Part shown: positions 51,747-61,196 of the stretch, piece by piece | Position numbering within the stretch: position 1 is the stretch's first letter | How the letters are laid out: every line of letters begins with the position of its first letter | Assembly (NCBI RefSeq): GCF_001682855.1 | Contig: NZ_MAQW01000023.1 | Span: 77,041 to 138,678, forward strand | From: Bacillus sp. FJAT-27264 | GTDB taxonomy: Bacteria; Bacillota; Bacilli; Paenibacillales; Paenibacillaceae | DNA length: 61,638 bases | Reading direction: 5' to 3' | Notes under the pieces: model-generated | Databases searched by the model: none | Told to the model about the DNA's origin: nothing | What the model saw: the letters and a program-made list of their open reading frames with translations, nothing else | Program-made: the position numbers and the translations under genes

Positions 51747-51837
51747 GTTCTGGCGTCTTCGTCATATACTCAAATACATAGTCATTTGCTGTCGTTGAGC
51801 GCTTCGTCATTTGCAGTAGAAGGGGGAACTTCGTATC

Positions 51838-52941
51838 GTGATAAGCCAATTTCAAGAAAGCTTGCATTTAACGGCAAGAACGTTTCAATCAGCAATGTTG
51901 GACACGACTTTTGAGGATGTTCTGGAGCACATTGACAGCGGGATCATGCTTTTTGACGAAGAGGGAGTTCTTAGCTTTGTGAACAAGCAAATGTACGGGA
52001 TGCTGGACCTGCCGCGCAGTTCGCTGGTTGGATGCACCATGTCTCATCTGCTGGCGCATGTTCAACTAAGCCGCTTCAAGAAGAAGCTTGTACTGCGTGT
52101 TTATCGTGAGACCGTCTACAAGGGAAAGTCAAGTTATGAATATATTGATGAATTCGGCCGTTATTGGAGAGTCACGCTGTCCTCGGGAGAACAACTGAAA
52201 GGGTCTTATCTTTTTACGGTGAAGGAAATCTCCGATTATAAGCTGATTGAGCAAACCGCCTACCAAAATGACAATCTCGCTATGCTGGGCAAGCTGTCAG
52301 CGTCCATCGCCCATGAAATCCGCAATCCTCTGACCGCAATCCGCGGCTTTATCCAATTGCTCCGTCCACACCTGCACCAACTCGGCAAAGAAGAGTATGC
52401 CAGAATTATACTAGCTGAAATCGACCGCGCGAATGATATTATACATGAATTTCTGACCTCCTCCAAACCTTCAGTACCTCAAGTCGGAATGATCTCCGTG
52501 TCTGCATTGCTTAAAGAAGTTGTGCTTTTGACAGAGAGCGAGGCTCTAATGAAGGGCTGCCAGATCAATCTCCACCAACTTCAAACCGACCTGATCATAT
52601 CTGTGGATGTGAAGCAAGTGAAGCAGGTGGTTCTAAATATGATAAGAAATGCAATGGAAGCGATTACAGACCGGATAGACAGTGATATGGGTAGAATAGA
52701 GATCGGCGCACGGAGAGAAGGTGCGGAGGTCCGCATTTTTATTTCTGACAACGGTAAGGGAATGGATATTCTCACCTTGGACAGGTTGTTTAATCCTTTC
52801 TTCACCACCAAGGAGAATGGGACGGGACTGGGGCTGTCGGTCAGTGACCGGATTATCAAAAATCACGGGGGATGCATTTCTGTCAGCAGCCGGTTGAATG
52901 AGGGTACGCAGTTTGTGATTTCGCTGCCCCTGATTCAATAG
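51838..52941 (+). CDS. soluble PAS-histidine kinase (sporulation-kinase-like)
   Basis: 367 residues, no membrane segment. PAS domain about 24-130 (IDSGIMLFDEEGVLSFVNKQ), HisKA with phospho-His in SIAHEIRNPLTAIRGFIQLL near 160, and HATPase with NMIRNAMEAI, DNGKGMD and GTGLGLSV. The H-box sequence is the kind found in Spo0F-directed kinases. No response regulator is adjacent. Start is a GTG at 51838 behind GGGGG. A cytosolic orphan kinase feeding the phosphorelay is likely but not proven. Confidence 0.85.
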   Translation: MISQFQESLHLTARTFQSAMLDTTFEDVLEHIDSGIMLFDEEGVLSFVNKQMYGMLDLPRSSLVGCTMSHLLAHVQLSRFKKKLVLRVYRETVYKGKSSYEYIDEFGRYWRVTLSSGEQLKGSYLFTVKEISDYKLIEQTAYQNDNLAMLGKLSASIAHEIRNPLTAIRGFIQLLRPHLHQLGKEEYARIILAEIDRANDIIHEFLTSSKPSVPQVGMISVSALLKEVVLLTESEALMKGCQINLHQLQTDLIISVDVKQVKQVVLNMIRNAMEAITDRIDSDMGRIEIGARREGAEVRIFISDNGKGMDILTLDRLFNPFFTTKENGTGLGLSVSDRIIKNHGGCISVSSRLNEGTQFVISLPLIQ

Positions 52942-53108
52942 TAACTTGCATTGGATGGTTTGCTTCAATTATTAGCCCCATAGCGAGAAGTGACAGGTTG
53001 ATATCTTGTCAGGTCGAGAGCCCACATCTCCCGCCTTACAGGAGATCAGCCTGTTCTGTGTTACAATGAACGCTTAGACTTCTGGGAACGACAGATGGAG
53101 GGATTACA

Positions 53109-54635
53109 ATGAATATTGAATGGAGCAGTGGAAGACTGACTGATTCCGTACAGGCCGATGCTCTTGTGCTGATGATCTCGGAGTCAGAAGCTCAGCATGG
53201 TGGTATATCCGCAGACTGGGATAGACGATTGTACGGATTGAACAAGGCGGGATTGTTTGAGGGCAAGCTGAACCAGACTTACGCGTTGCCGCTGGAAGAT
53301 CATCCGACTTGTTCTTTGGCTATTCTAGCAGGAGTAGGGGGTGTTTCCCTTGATAAATCGGACTTGCGGCTGTGGGCGGCCCAGCTTGTCCGTACAGCGC
53401 TTAGGTTGAAGGTTAAGCGGGTAATCCTGCAATTGACACAGGACTTCTCTCTGCGAGCAGCAGGGTTGTCAGACATGGAAGCCGCACATGCGCTGAGCGA
53501 AGGCTTTATATTAGGGGCTTACCGCCGGAAGCATTATAAGCTGGATCAGTTCCAGTTCGGTATAGATCATCTTTTGATCCATCAGGAGGGTGAGGTAGAA
53601 GAGAAGAGAGCGGCTGGTTGGAGAGAAGGACTTGAACGCGGGCAAGCCTTTGGTGAGGGCACGAATCTGGCACGTGACTTGACGAATACGCCGGGCAATC
53701 TGTTGGTTCCGTCTGATCTGGCTGTTGCGGCTATTGCCGTAGCAGAACGATACGGTCTTCCGGCAGAGGTACTGGATGAGCAGGAGATTGCAGGAAAGGG
53801 TATGGGGGGCTTAATCGCTGTGGGCAAAGGCAGCGTCAATCCACCACGCATGATCGTGATCCGCTATCAGGGCAAAGGGGAGTGGGAGAATGTCATCGGG
53901 CTAGTCGGCAAAGGCATCACCTTCGACACAGGAGGGATATCCCTGAAAAGGGCGCCTGGCATGGAGGACATGATCAGTGATATGGGTGGCGCTGCTGCGG
54001 TACTGGGTGTTATGGAGGCGCTGGGGCGTCTGCGACCGCCCATCAATGTAGTGATGGCGATTCCTTCCGCGGAGAATATGCCGGCAGGAAATGCTTTCAA
54101 GCCCGGCGATATTGTGACCTCTTACAGCGGGCGAACCATTGAGGTGCTCAATACCGATGCTGAAGGACGAATTGTACTGGCAGACGCACTCACCTACATC
54201 AGGGAATGGGGGGCGGAGCGCATTGTGGATGTGGCAACCCTAACCGGGGCTGTAGTGTCTACGCTGGGCGATATTGCTACTGGTGCTGTAACGAACAATG
54301 AAGCGCTGCTAGAAGAGATTATGGCGGCAGGTGACAGTGCCGGTGAAAAGATATGGCAGCTTCCGGCATATCCCGAATTTCGGGATATGCTCAAGAGCGA
54401 GGTAGCGGATATCCGCGGCAGTGCTGGAAGATATGGCGGCGCAACGACCGCTGGACTGTTTATCGGTACCTTTGCCGAAGGCCTGCCTTGGGTGCATCTT
54501 GATATTGCCGGAACGGCGTTCCTGGCAAGGGAACGCGGAGTCAATCCTAAGGGGGCGTCAGGCGTTATGGTCCGCACACTCCTGGAATGGCTGCTCAGCC
54601 AAGCTTTGCTGCCTAAGGCCGACGCAACAGAATAG
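53109..54635 (+). CDS. pepA: leucyl aminopeptidase (M17)
   Basis: 508 residues. Metal-site segments VGKGITFDTGGISLKR and VLNTDAEGRIVLADALTY are the M17 signatures; the catalytic Lys and Arg lie in these. It removes N-terminal residues from peptides in the cytoplasm. GGAGG is eight bases before the ATG. The N-terminal 170 residues are the less conserved macro-like domain. Confidence 0.95.
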   Translation: MNIEWSSGRLTDSVQADALVLMISESEAQHGGISADWDRRLYGLNKAGLFEGKLNQTYALPLEDHPTCSLAILAGVGGVSLDKSDLRLWAAQLVRTALRLKVKRVILQLTQDFSLRAAGLSDMEAAHALSEGFILGAYRRKHYKLDQFQFGIDHLLIHQEGEVEEKRAAGWREGLERGQAFGEGTNLARDLTNTPGNLLVPSDLAVAAIAVAERYGLPAEVLDEQEIAGKGMGGLIAVGKGSVNPPRMIVIRYQGKGEWENVIGLVGKGITFDTGGISLKRAPGMEDMISDMGGAAAVLGVMEALGRLRPPINVVMAIPSAENMPAGNAFKPGDIVTSYSGRTIEVLNTDAEGRIVLADALTYIREWGAERIVDVATLTGAVVSTLGDIATGAVTNNEALLEEIMAAGDSAGEKIWQLPAYPEFRDMLKSEVADIRGSAGRYGGATTAGLFIGTFAEGLPWVHLDIAGTAFLARERGVNPKGASGVMVRTLLEWLLSQALLPKADATE

Positions 54636-54677
54636 AACAGTAAGCTGGAGTACAACAAGCTAGCTTGCTTCAAATAA

Positions 54678-54717
54678 AAAGGCAGTGCCTCCCGATTGTT
54701 GGGAAAGCACTGCCTTT
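54678..54717. terminator. terminator of pepA
   Basis: AAAGGCAGTGCCTCCC pairs with GGGAAAGCACTGCCTTT with an offset. Confidence 0.85.
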
Positions 54718-54745
54718 GTGACGTTCTTGACGAGCCTATCCAGAA

Positions 54746-54889
54746 TCAATTGCCGGGTCTTCGTGAACGAATTTGCTCGGCAACGGATTGAATGCCGTCT
54801 ATCAGTTTGTCCCGGGTCTTTTTATTCCGCAACAGATATACAGCTCCTAATGCCGCGGTGGTAAATAATGTTCTTTTGGCACCCATCAT
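54746..54889 (-). CDS. 47-residue basic small protein
   Basis: Begins MMGAKRTLFTTAALGAVYLL, one short hydrophobic stretch (about 8-20) then a charged helix (KKTRDKLIDGIQSVAEQIR), reminiscent of YtxH-like proteins. GAGGAGGTGCAC precedes two adjacent ATG codons (54889 and 54886). I do not recognise a named family. Confidence 0.6.
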   Translation of the reverse strand: MMGAKRTLFTTAALGAVYLLRNKKTRDKLIDGIQSVAEQIRSRRPGN

Positions 54890-54993
54890 GTGCACCTCCT
54901 CGGTCTAATCTGCAGTCTGTGTATAACAAAAACATACCCGTGACCGATGATAATTAAACCAAGATATTAATGGAAACCAGCCTTCCTAACAGG

Positions 54994-55173
54994 TCAGTGT
55001 TTACCCTTGACGCTTTCTCCCCTACAGGAGAGCGGGGAGTCAAGCGAAGCTGCAGCACAGGTCTTGCCTTTGTCACAGCCGGCGCAAGCGCCTTGTTTTC
55101 CCTTCTGCACATGACGGTAGATCATCCAGCCTGAGTAGCCGAATACAAGCCCAATGATGATAACGTTGATCAT
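54994..55173 (-). CDS. FeoB-associated Cys-rich membrane protein
   Basis: 59 residues. N-terminal membrane helix (INVIIIGLVFGYSGWMIY) followed by a cysteine region (GACAGCDKGKTC, then SCRGE). This is the FeoB-associated Cys-rich family found after feoB in many Firmicutes. It starts 59 bp after the feoB stop. Probably binds iron or assists FeoB; the exact role is not known. Confidence 0.8.
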   Translation of the reverse strand: MINVIIIGLVFGYSGWMIYRHVQKGKQGACAGCDKGKTCAAASLDSPLSCRGESVKGKH

Positions 55174-55232
55174 GTTGCCGCCTCGCCTTCTACCGCTGTC
55201 CGCGGTTCGATTAATCTGACTAATCTCTCAGC

Positions 55233-57245
55233 TTACGACCATCCAAGCAACCGTCCGCCCTGAAAAACAAGAAACGACACGATATAAGCGAGTATCAAGC
55301 AATAGCCCATGGAGAAGAATGTCCACTTCCAGGAATTTGTCTCCTTCTTGATCACACCGACGGTAGCCAGACATGGAATATAGAGCAGAATAAAGATCAT
55401 GAAGCTGATGGCGCTCAGTGGTGTGAATACTTGTGAAATCTGGTTTTCTAGTCCGGCAGTATCCGGGGCATGATAGATAATATTCATGGTGGAGACTACG
55501 ACTTCTTTAGCCAAAAAACCGGGAACCAGTGTGGAGCCTGCTTGCCATGTGCCAAAACCGAGCGGCGCCAGCAGTGGAGCGATCAGACCACCGAATCGGG
55601 CAAGATAACTGTCATCCATCGCGACATCGAGTCCACCAGGTCCAGCATAGGAGACTAGCCAGATGATAACAGAGCCCGCCAGGATAATGGTTCCGGCCTT
55701 GCGCAGAAAGCCTTTACCCTTCTCCCACGTGCTGCGCGACAGAGTCTTGATCTGCGGCATCCGATAAGGGGGCAGCTCAATCATGAAGACAGAGGACTCA
55801 TTTTTGAAGAGAAGCCTGGAGAACAATTTACATAGTATCAACGCAAAGACAATGCCTAGAACATACATCGACAACACAGCAAAGGCTTGGCGTTCCGGGA
55901 AGAAGACTGCTGCAAACAGAGCATACACTGGGAGTCGCGCAGAACAGGACATCAGTGGCATAAGCAGCGTGGTCAGCATCCGGTCTTTTGGCTGTTCGAT
56001 GCTTCGCGCGGCCATGATGGCCGGTACGTTACAGCCAAATCCGATGATAAAAGGAATAAAGGCTTTGCCGTTCAGTCCCATCCGTTCCATGGTGCTGTCC
56101 ATCAGCAGGCAGACGCGAGCCATGTAGCCGGAATCCTCAAGGAACGAAATGATCAGGAACAGGATAAAGATCTGTGGTACAAATACAATCACTCCACCAA
56201 CACCAGCAATAATACCGTCGACGATCAGCGCATGTGTAAAATTGGACGCTCCGAGGAATCCTAGCAGGGAATTGGCACCTTCACTGATGGGGCCTGAGAT
56301 CAGTCCGTCCACGATATCTGACAACGGACCGCCGACCCAATCGAAGGTAGTCTTGAATAAGACGTACATGATTAAGATGAATAAAGGTAGCCCCAAGATT
56401 CGATGGGTTAGCAAGGCATCCAGTCTTTCGGTCAGGTTATGAGGCTTCTGGTCTTCTCTGTCCAGCACTTCCAGACATAATGAGGTGATATAGTCCATCC
56501 GGACCGAACGGAGCCACTGAGGCAGCGTCAAGGCTAGAGTCTTTCGTTGCAGCTCGCTCTGACAGGCATCTCCAAGCTTCACTAATTTGCTGATATCCAT
56601 GCGGGCTTTCAGGAAATCCAGGACAACGGGATTCTGCTCCATCAGTTGTAGAGCCATCCAGCGGTGGTTCGGCAAATCCTTCATATGCCGCAGTTCCTGC
56701 TCTAATGAGGAAATAGCTGCTTCGACGATCTCCCCGTAATGGAGCTTGAAGTGCACAGGAGGGATGTCTGCGGATTGTCCGAGAAGGCTCAAAATTTCTT
56801 TGCAGCCCTTGCCGGTTCTTGCTACCAACGGTAGTACGGGAATGCCAAGCCTGTCCTGCAGGACCTTTGGATTGACATGAATGCCGCGTGCTGTAGCCAC
56901 ATCAATCATATTCAGACCCAGCATGGTGGGTTTGCCGTATTCAAGCAACTGCAGTGTAAGCAACAGGTTACGTTCCAACTGTGAGGCATCGACAATATTG
57001 ATTAGTGCCTCCGGTGATTCTTCAATCAGATATTGTGCAGCCACGCCTTCATCGCGGGAGAGAGGGTGAAGGGAGTAAATACCGGGCAGGTCGATGAGCT
57101 TGCCTGCGCCGTTCTTGAGGCTGCCGACTTTTTTCTCAACGGTTACACCTGCCCAGTTCCCTACATATTCATAGGAAGCAGTCAGCGTATTGAAAAGAGA
57201 GGTCTTACCGGTATTGGGATTGCCGACCAGTGCGATTGCGCTCAT
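55233..57245 (-). CDS. feoB: ferrous iron transporter FeoB
   Basis: 670 residues. G domain: GNPNTGKTSLFN (G1), DLPGIYSL (G3), LNMIDVA (G4). A helical GDI-like domain follows, then a polytopic membrane region with two Gate segments (CNVPAIMAARS; STMNIIYH). Imports Fe2+ across the cytoplasmic membrane. Its ATG overlaps the feoA stop by four bases. The last gene of the operon is the Cys-rich protein. Confidence 0.95.
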   Translation of the reverse strand: MSAIALVGNPNTGKTSLFNTLTASYEYVGNWAGVTVEKKVGSLKNGAGKLIDLPGIYSLHPLSRDEGVAAQYLIEESPEALINIVDASQLERNLLLTLQLLEYGKPTMLGLNMIDVATARGIHVNPKVLQDRLGIPVLPLVARTGKGCKEILSLLGQSADIPPVHFKLHYGEIVEAAISSLEQELRHMKDLPNHRWMALQLMEQNPVVLDFLKARMDISKLVKLGDACQSELQRKTLALTLPQWLRSVRMDYITSLCLEVLDREDQKPHNLTERLDALLTHRILGLPLFILIMYVLFKTTFDWVGGPLSDIVDGLISGPISEGANSLLGFLGASNFTHALIVDGIIAGVGGVIVFVPQIFILFLIISFLEDSGYMARVCLLMDSTMERMGLNGKAFIPFIIGFGCNVPAIMAARSIEQPKDRMLTTLLMPLMSCSARLPVYALFAAVFFPERQAFAVLSMYVLGIVFALILCKLFSRLLFKNESSVFMIELPPYRMPQIKTLSRSTWEKGKGFLRKAGTIILAGSVIIWLVSYAGPGGLDVAMDDSYLARFGGLIAPLLAPLGFGTWQAGSTLVPGFLAKEVVVSTMNIIYHAPDTAGLENQISQVFTPLSAISFMIFILLYIPCLATVGVIKKETNSWKWTFFSMGYCLILAYIVSFLVFQGGRLLGWS

Positions 57246-57484
57246 GAGAGATTAACCTCTATTCTGGAAGCTTCCTTCCGGCGGATGGCGAACAGCTGGC
57301 CGTTGCATTCCAGGGTGATAGGCCCGAGAAAAGGCCCCTTTCCTTTAAGACGGATACGGACACCTTCCAAAACGCCAAGATCGGCCAGACGCCGACGGAG
57401 GATGGGGTTGATGCCTTCTATTTTATGAATGGAACCGGTAGAGCCGGATGGCAGTTGAAGCAGAGAACAGAGGTGCAGAGTCAT
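57242..57484 (-). CDS. feoA: FeoA SH3-like protein
   Basis: 80 residues. SH3-like fold: ILRRRLADLGVLEGVRIRLKG and LGPITLECNGQLFAIRRKEA. It binds FeoB. GGGGGG is five bases before the ATG at 57484. First gene of the feo operon, with a Fur-like box about 20 bp upstream. Confidence 0.92.
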   Translation of the reverse strand: MTLHLCSLLQLPSGSTGSIHKIEGINPILRRRLADLGVLEGVRIRLKGKGPFLGPITLECNGQLFAIRRKEASRIEVNLS

Positions 57485-57504
57485 AAGAACCCCCCATAAG
57501 ATAC

Positions 57505-57519
57505 TGATAATCAATCTCA
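57505..57519. promoter_or_regulatory. Fur-like box at feoA
   Basis: TGATAATCAATCTCA matches TGATAATNATTATCA at 12 of 14 defined positions. It overlaps a leftward promoter (minus strand TTACAG, 18 bp, GATTAT), so iron repression is expected. Confidence 0.65.
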
Positions 57520-57670
57520 GTTGTCTTTTTCTGTAATGTAGCATGATTCATGGGCAAACTCTGTGATTTTCGTCATTGTTGCCTGTAGGAAAATATCTTT
57601 ACATTTTATTCTTCATTAAAGTATTATTGAACGATAATCCATGATTGCATAGTTGAAGGGAGAACGAATC

Positions 57671-58630
57671 GTGAAGACTAATCAGAGCAAAATCGTCGAT
57701 TGCACCATCCGCGACGGAGGTCTAGTGAATAACTGGGATTTCAGTGTGGAATTTGTTCAACAATTGTACGCCGGCTTGAATGAAGCGGGTGTTGATTATA
57801 TGGAGATCGGGTACAAGAATTCGCCCAAACTGCTGAAGGGTGCCGAAGGCGCTGGCCCTTGGCGCTTCCTGGACGATGACTTCCTGCGCAAAGTAATCCC
57901 GCAAAAAGGGCACACGAAGCTCTCTGCCCTCGTTGATATCGGCCGTGTGGATGAGAATGACATTTTGCCCCGCAGCGAGAGCATGATCGACCTGATTCGT
58001 GTGGCTTGTTACAGCAAAGATGTGGACAAGGCGCTGCAATTGGTACAGACCTTCCATGATCTTGGTTATGAGACCACTATCAACATTATGGCGTTGTCCA
58101 ATGTGATGGAGAACGAACTGTTGGAAGCCTTTGAACTGATCAACGAGAGTGTTGTTGATGTAGTGTACATCGTAGATTCCTATGGCAGTCTTGATCACAA
58201 TGACATGAAGTACCTGGTGGACAAGTTCAAGACTCACCTTCCGAACAAACGCCTGGGCGTTCACACTCACAACAACCTGCAGCTGGCGTTCTCTAATACA
58301 CTTGTAGCTGCTGAGAACGGCGTGGAGCTGCTGGATGCTTCTTGCTACGGTATGGGACGTGCAGCGGGAAATTGCCCGACAGAACTGCTCGTTACTCACT
58401 TGAAAAATACAAATTACAAACTTCGCCCGGTGCTGGACGTTGTGGAACGCTTGATGATTCCACTTCGTGAAAAAGAGGAGTGGGGCTATATCATTCCTTA
58501 CATGATCACCGGTACGCTTGACGAGCATCCCCGCTCAGCCATGGCTCTCCGTTCATCGGAAGACAAGGACAAATCGGTAGATTTCTATGACAAGCTCACC
58601 ACACCGGAAGTTACCTTTGGGGAAAAATAA
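57671..58630 (+). CDS. DRE-TIM metallolyase-family (aldolase) protein
   Basis: About 319 residues. KIVDCTIRDGGLVNNWDFS carries the metal/catalytic Arg-Asp, and RLGVHTHNNLQLAFSNTL the two metal His; MGRAAGNCPTELL is the late family motif. This is the HMG-CoA lyase / 4-hydroxy-2-oxovalerate aldolase superfamily without a matching acetaldehyde dehydrogenase nearby, so the substrate is unknown. AAGGGAG is eight bases before the GTG at 57671. Some relatives join polysaccharide or secondary pathways. Confidence 0.82.
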   Translation: MKTNQSKIVDCTIRDGGLVNNWDFSVEFVQQLYAGLNEAGVDYMEIGYKNSPKLLKGAEGAGPWRFLDDDFLRKVIPQKGHTKLSALVDIGRVDENDILPRSESMIDLIRVACYSKDVDKALQLVQTFHDLGYETTINIMALSNVMENELLEAFELINESVVDVVYIVDSYGSLDHNDMKYLVDKFKTHLPNKRLGVHTHNNLQLAFSNTLVAAENGVELLDASCYGMGRAAGNCPTELLVTHLKNTNYKLRPVLDVVERLMIPLREKEEWGYIIPYMITGTLDEHPRSAMALRSSEDKDKSVDFYDKLTTPEVTFGEK

Positions 58631-58647
58631 ACGGCAGCTTTCACTAT

Positions 58648-58684
58648 AAGCACTGACCCCGCCTAGGGGAAGGTGCTTTTTTTT
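58648..58684 (+). terminator. terminator of the aldolase-family gene
   Basis: AAGCAC and CCCC pair with GGGG and GTGCTT around GCCTA, with a 3-base internal loop; TTTTTTTT follows. Confidence 0.82.
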
Positions 58685-58781
58685 GCGAAATGATAAATTC
58701 ATCTTCGTTAACATGCAAAAATATAGGCAGTAGAATGAAGATGCCTGTCGATAACACTTTTTTATTGTCGAAAGAACGCTG

Positions 58782-58809
58782 TAACTTTACAGGCCTAACC
58801 AACCGATAT
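58782..58809 (+). promoter_or_regulatory. candidate sigma-D promoter of the GGDEF/EAL gene
   Basis: TAAC (58782-58785), 16-bp spacer, ACCGATAT (58802-58809), against the consensus TAAA-N15-GCCGATAT: 3/4 and 7/8. The leader is about 70 nt. A c-di-GMP gene in the motility regulon would make sense. Confidence 0.45.
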
Positions 58810-58882
58810 TTATAAATAGGGTAAAAAAATCCATTCCATTAGATATGAATATAGATATCATTTTTTCGGACGCGAGGGACTT

Positions 58883-61021
58883 ATGAGACAAGAAGAGAAA
58901 AAAACAATTCGTGCGGCTATACTGGGGGCGCTGCTGTTCCTTCTGATTCAGATTTTTCATTCATCGTTAAATCTGGATGACGATTGGGCCTTGCTGGCAG
59001 CGTTGTACCTTATTGCAGGCTGTTGCAGTGTTGCTTTCGGGTTTGCAATTTTTGCACAGGGCTGGCTGTTTTTCTCGAATAGATTGTCCAAAGCGAGACT
59101 ATATGCCTCTGCGCTATTTTTAGGAGTGTGCATCTTTGATTTCCTGCATACGCTCAGCTTTGTCGGCATTCCCTGGATATCTTCCTACATAAGCTCTGAT
59201 GAATCATTGTGGCTGCTGACCTCATCGCGTCTGGCCAGTGCGCTTGGCATTCTGTTTATTTTCAGTAGAAAAGCCCCTGCCGTCTCCTATTCTCATAAGA
59301 GCAGAGTGTTTCGGGTGTCTCTTGTGCTCATTGTGCTGTCCCTGAGTGTATTCTTTTCCGGAAGAACTATATTTCCTCAACTACTGACGGATGCCAGTGA
59401 GAGCACGTTGAAACAAATTGTGGATATTGCCGTGCTTATTCTCTATCTGGTCGGCGTTGTCGCCATACTCTTTCCGGACAAGCAAGAGAAATCCGCATCC
59501 TTGTTGATTATCATCCGGGCGCTGATTTTCTTCGCTCTGGGGCAAACGTTCTATATGTATCCTCTTCACCTCGGCGATGTGGACTATTTGTTCGGGATGA
59601 TCTGCGGCGTAGTGGCCTATTATTTCTTGCTCACCGGGGTTTATCGGCTGACGATTGAGGAACCCTTCCATGAGAAACAGCTGATTGAAGCCCGGATCAA
59701 TTATCTAGCCTTTCATGATGATCTGACGGGCTTACCCAATAGACGTCGGCTAATGCAGCGCGTAGAAGAAATGATCAAGAACACGAACAAGGACACGAGC
59801 AAGGACGAAGCCAACAATCTCTCCGCAGTTGCCATCCTGAATATTAATCATTTCAAAAATATTAACGACTCTTTGGGTCATTTTGCCGGGGATATGCTTC
59901 TCCAGATGGTCTCCCAGCGTATCAGTTCTGCGGCCAGACCTTATGAAGAGCTCTTCAGCATGGGAGCGGATGAGTTTGCTTTTCTGATGAAGGAAATGGC
60001 AAGCCTGGAGGATTGTCTGGTTCGGGCCAGGGAGCTATTGGGGCTGTTTGAGACACCGGTGAATCTGGAATCGAGTGAATATCATATTTCCCTGAGCCTG
60101 GGCTTGAGCATTTACCCTGGGGATGGAGAAACGGCTGAACAATTGATCCAGAATGCGGATACGGCCGTGCATAATGCCAAGGAGCAGGGCGTAGATATAA
60201 GGCGCTACATACCGGCTATGCAGATGAAGGCCAAGGAGCGCTTGAAGCTGGAGAATGATTTGCGTAGAGCGCTGGAGCGGGACGAGTTTTATTTAGTTTA
60301 TCAACCTCAGGTAGAGCTCGAAACGGAAGAAATTGTGGGGATGGAGGCGCTGCTTCGCTGGAATCACCCTAAGCGCGGGCTAGTCTCCCCAGCGGATTTC
60401 ATACCGATTGCGGAAGAGAGTGGGCTCATTGTACCGATAGGGGAATGGGTGCTGCGGACAGCTTGCCTGCAAAATAAAAAATGGCAGGAGGCTGGCTATC
60501 GGCCCATCTGCGTATCCATTAACTTGTCGATGCGCCAGTTCCTGCAGCCCAACCTGGCTGGCAAGATCGGCAGCATTTTATCAGAAATTGGGCTGGACCC
60601 AAGTTATGTGGATCTTGAGATTACGGAGAGCATGACTCTGGACAAGGAGACAGCATTTGAACAGCTAAAACGGCTCAAGGAGCTTGGTGTGTTCATCAGT
60701 ATTGATGATTTCGGCACAGGCTACAGCTCTTTGCATTATCTCAAGAATATGCCGATTGACCGGCTCAAGATCGACCGCTCCTTCGTGGCCGAAGTGATGG
60801 AGGACAGCAACAATGCGGCCATCGTCTCGACCATTACGTCCATGGCTCACCACCTGAAGCTCAAAGTCACCGCCGAAGGCGTCGAGAATCAAGAACAGCT
60901 GCAATTCCTGCGCCAGCAGCGCTGCCATGAGGGGCAGGGCTTTCTGTTCAGCAAGCCGATCCGGGCGGCGGAGTTCGAGGTCTCGTTTCTCCAGTCCTCG
61001 ATGCTGGGTATGCCACACTAA
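58883..61021 (+). CDS. membrane GGDEF/EAL protein (c-di-GMP turnover)
   Basis: 712 residues. About seven or eight N-terminal helices (residues 10-265) of the MASE3 type (FDFLHTLSFVGIPW). GGDEF domain about 270-435 with the motif reading GADEF near 362, so cyclase activity is doubtful. EAL domain about 440-700 with EALLRWNHP, EITES, IDDFGTGYSSLHYL and KIDRSF intact, so it is probably a phosphodiesterase controlled by the membrane sensor. Confidence 0.92.
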   Translation: MRQEEKKTIRAAILGALLFLLIQIFHSSLNLDDDWALLAALYLIAGCCSVAFGFAIFAQGWLFFSNRLSKARLYASALFLGVCIFDFLHTLSFVGIPWISSYISSDESLWLLTSSRLASALGILFIFSRKAPAVSYSHKSRVFRVSLVLIVLSLSVFFSGRTIFPQLLTDASESTLKQIVDIAVLILYLVGVVAILFPDKQEKSASLLIIIRALIFFALGQTFYMYPLHLGDVDYLFGMICGVVAYYFLLTGVYRLTIEEPFHEKQLIEARINYLAFHDDLTGLPNRRRLMQRVEEMIKNTNKDTSKDEANNLSAVAILNINHFKNINDSLGHFAGDMLLQMVSQRISSAARPYEELFSMGADEFAFLMKEMASLEDCLVRARELLGLFETPVNLESSEYHISLSLGLSIYPGDGETAEQLIQNADTAVHNAKEQGVDIRRYIPAMQMKAKERLKLENDLRRALERDEFYLVYQPQVELETEEIVGMEALLRWNHPKRGLVSPADFIPIAEESGLIVPIGEWVLRTACLQNKKWQEAGYRPICVSINLSMRQFLQPNLAGKIGSILSEIGLDPSYVDLEITESMTLDKETAFEQLKRLKELGVFISIDDFGTGYSSLHYLKNMPIDRLKIDRSFVAEVMEDSNNAAIVSTITSMAHHLKLKVTAEGVENQEQLQFLRQQRCHEGQGFLFSKPIRAAEFEVSFLQSSMLGMPH

Positions 61022-61107
61022 TTCCATAAATTTCAACTTAGGCATATCCAAGTATTGCATTTCAAGCTAAAGAGTGATAAGATATCTCTTGTATTCAATT
61101 TTTAATT

Positions 61108-61181
61108 GCGGGTGTAGTTCAATGGTAGAACTTCAGCCTTCCAAGCTGATAGCGTGGGTTCGATTCCCATCACCCGCTCCA
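61108..61181 (+). tRNA. tRNA-Gly (anticodon UCC)
   Basis: Acceptor GCGGGTG pairs with CACCCGC, the D-arm is GTTCAATGGTAGAAC, the anticodon loop CTTCCAA gives UCC, the T-arm is GTGGGTTCGATTCCCAT, and CCA is encoded. 74 nt. A terminator follows. Confidence 0.95.
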
Positions 61182-61196
61182 ACAATTAAATGACCC

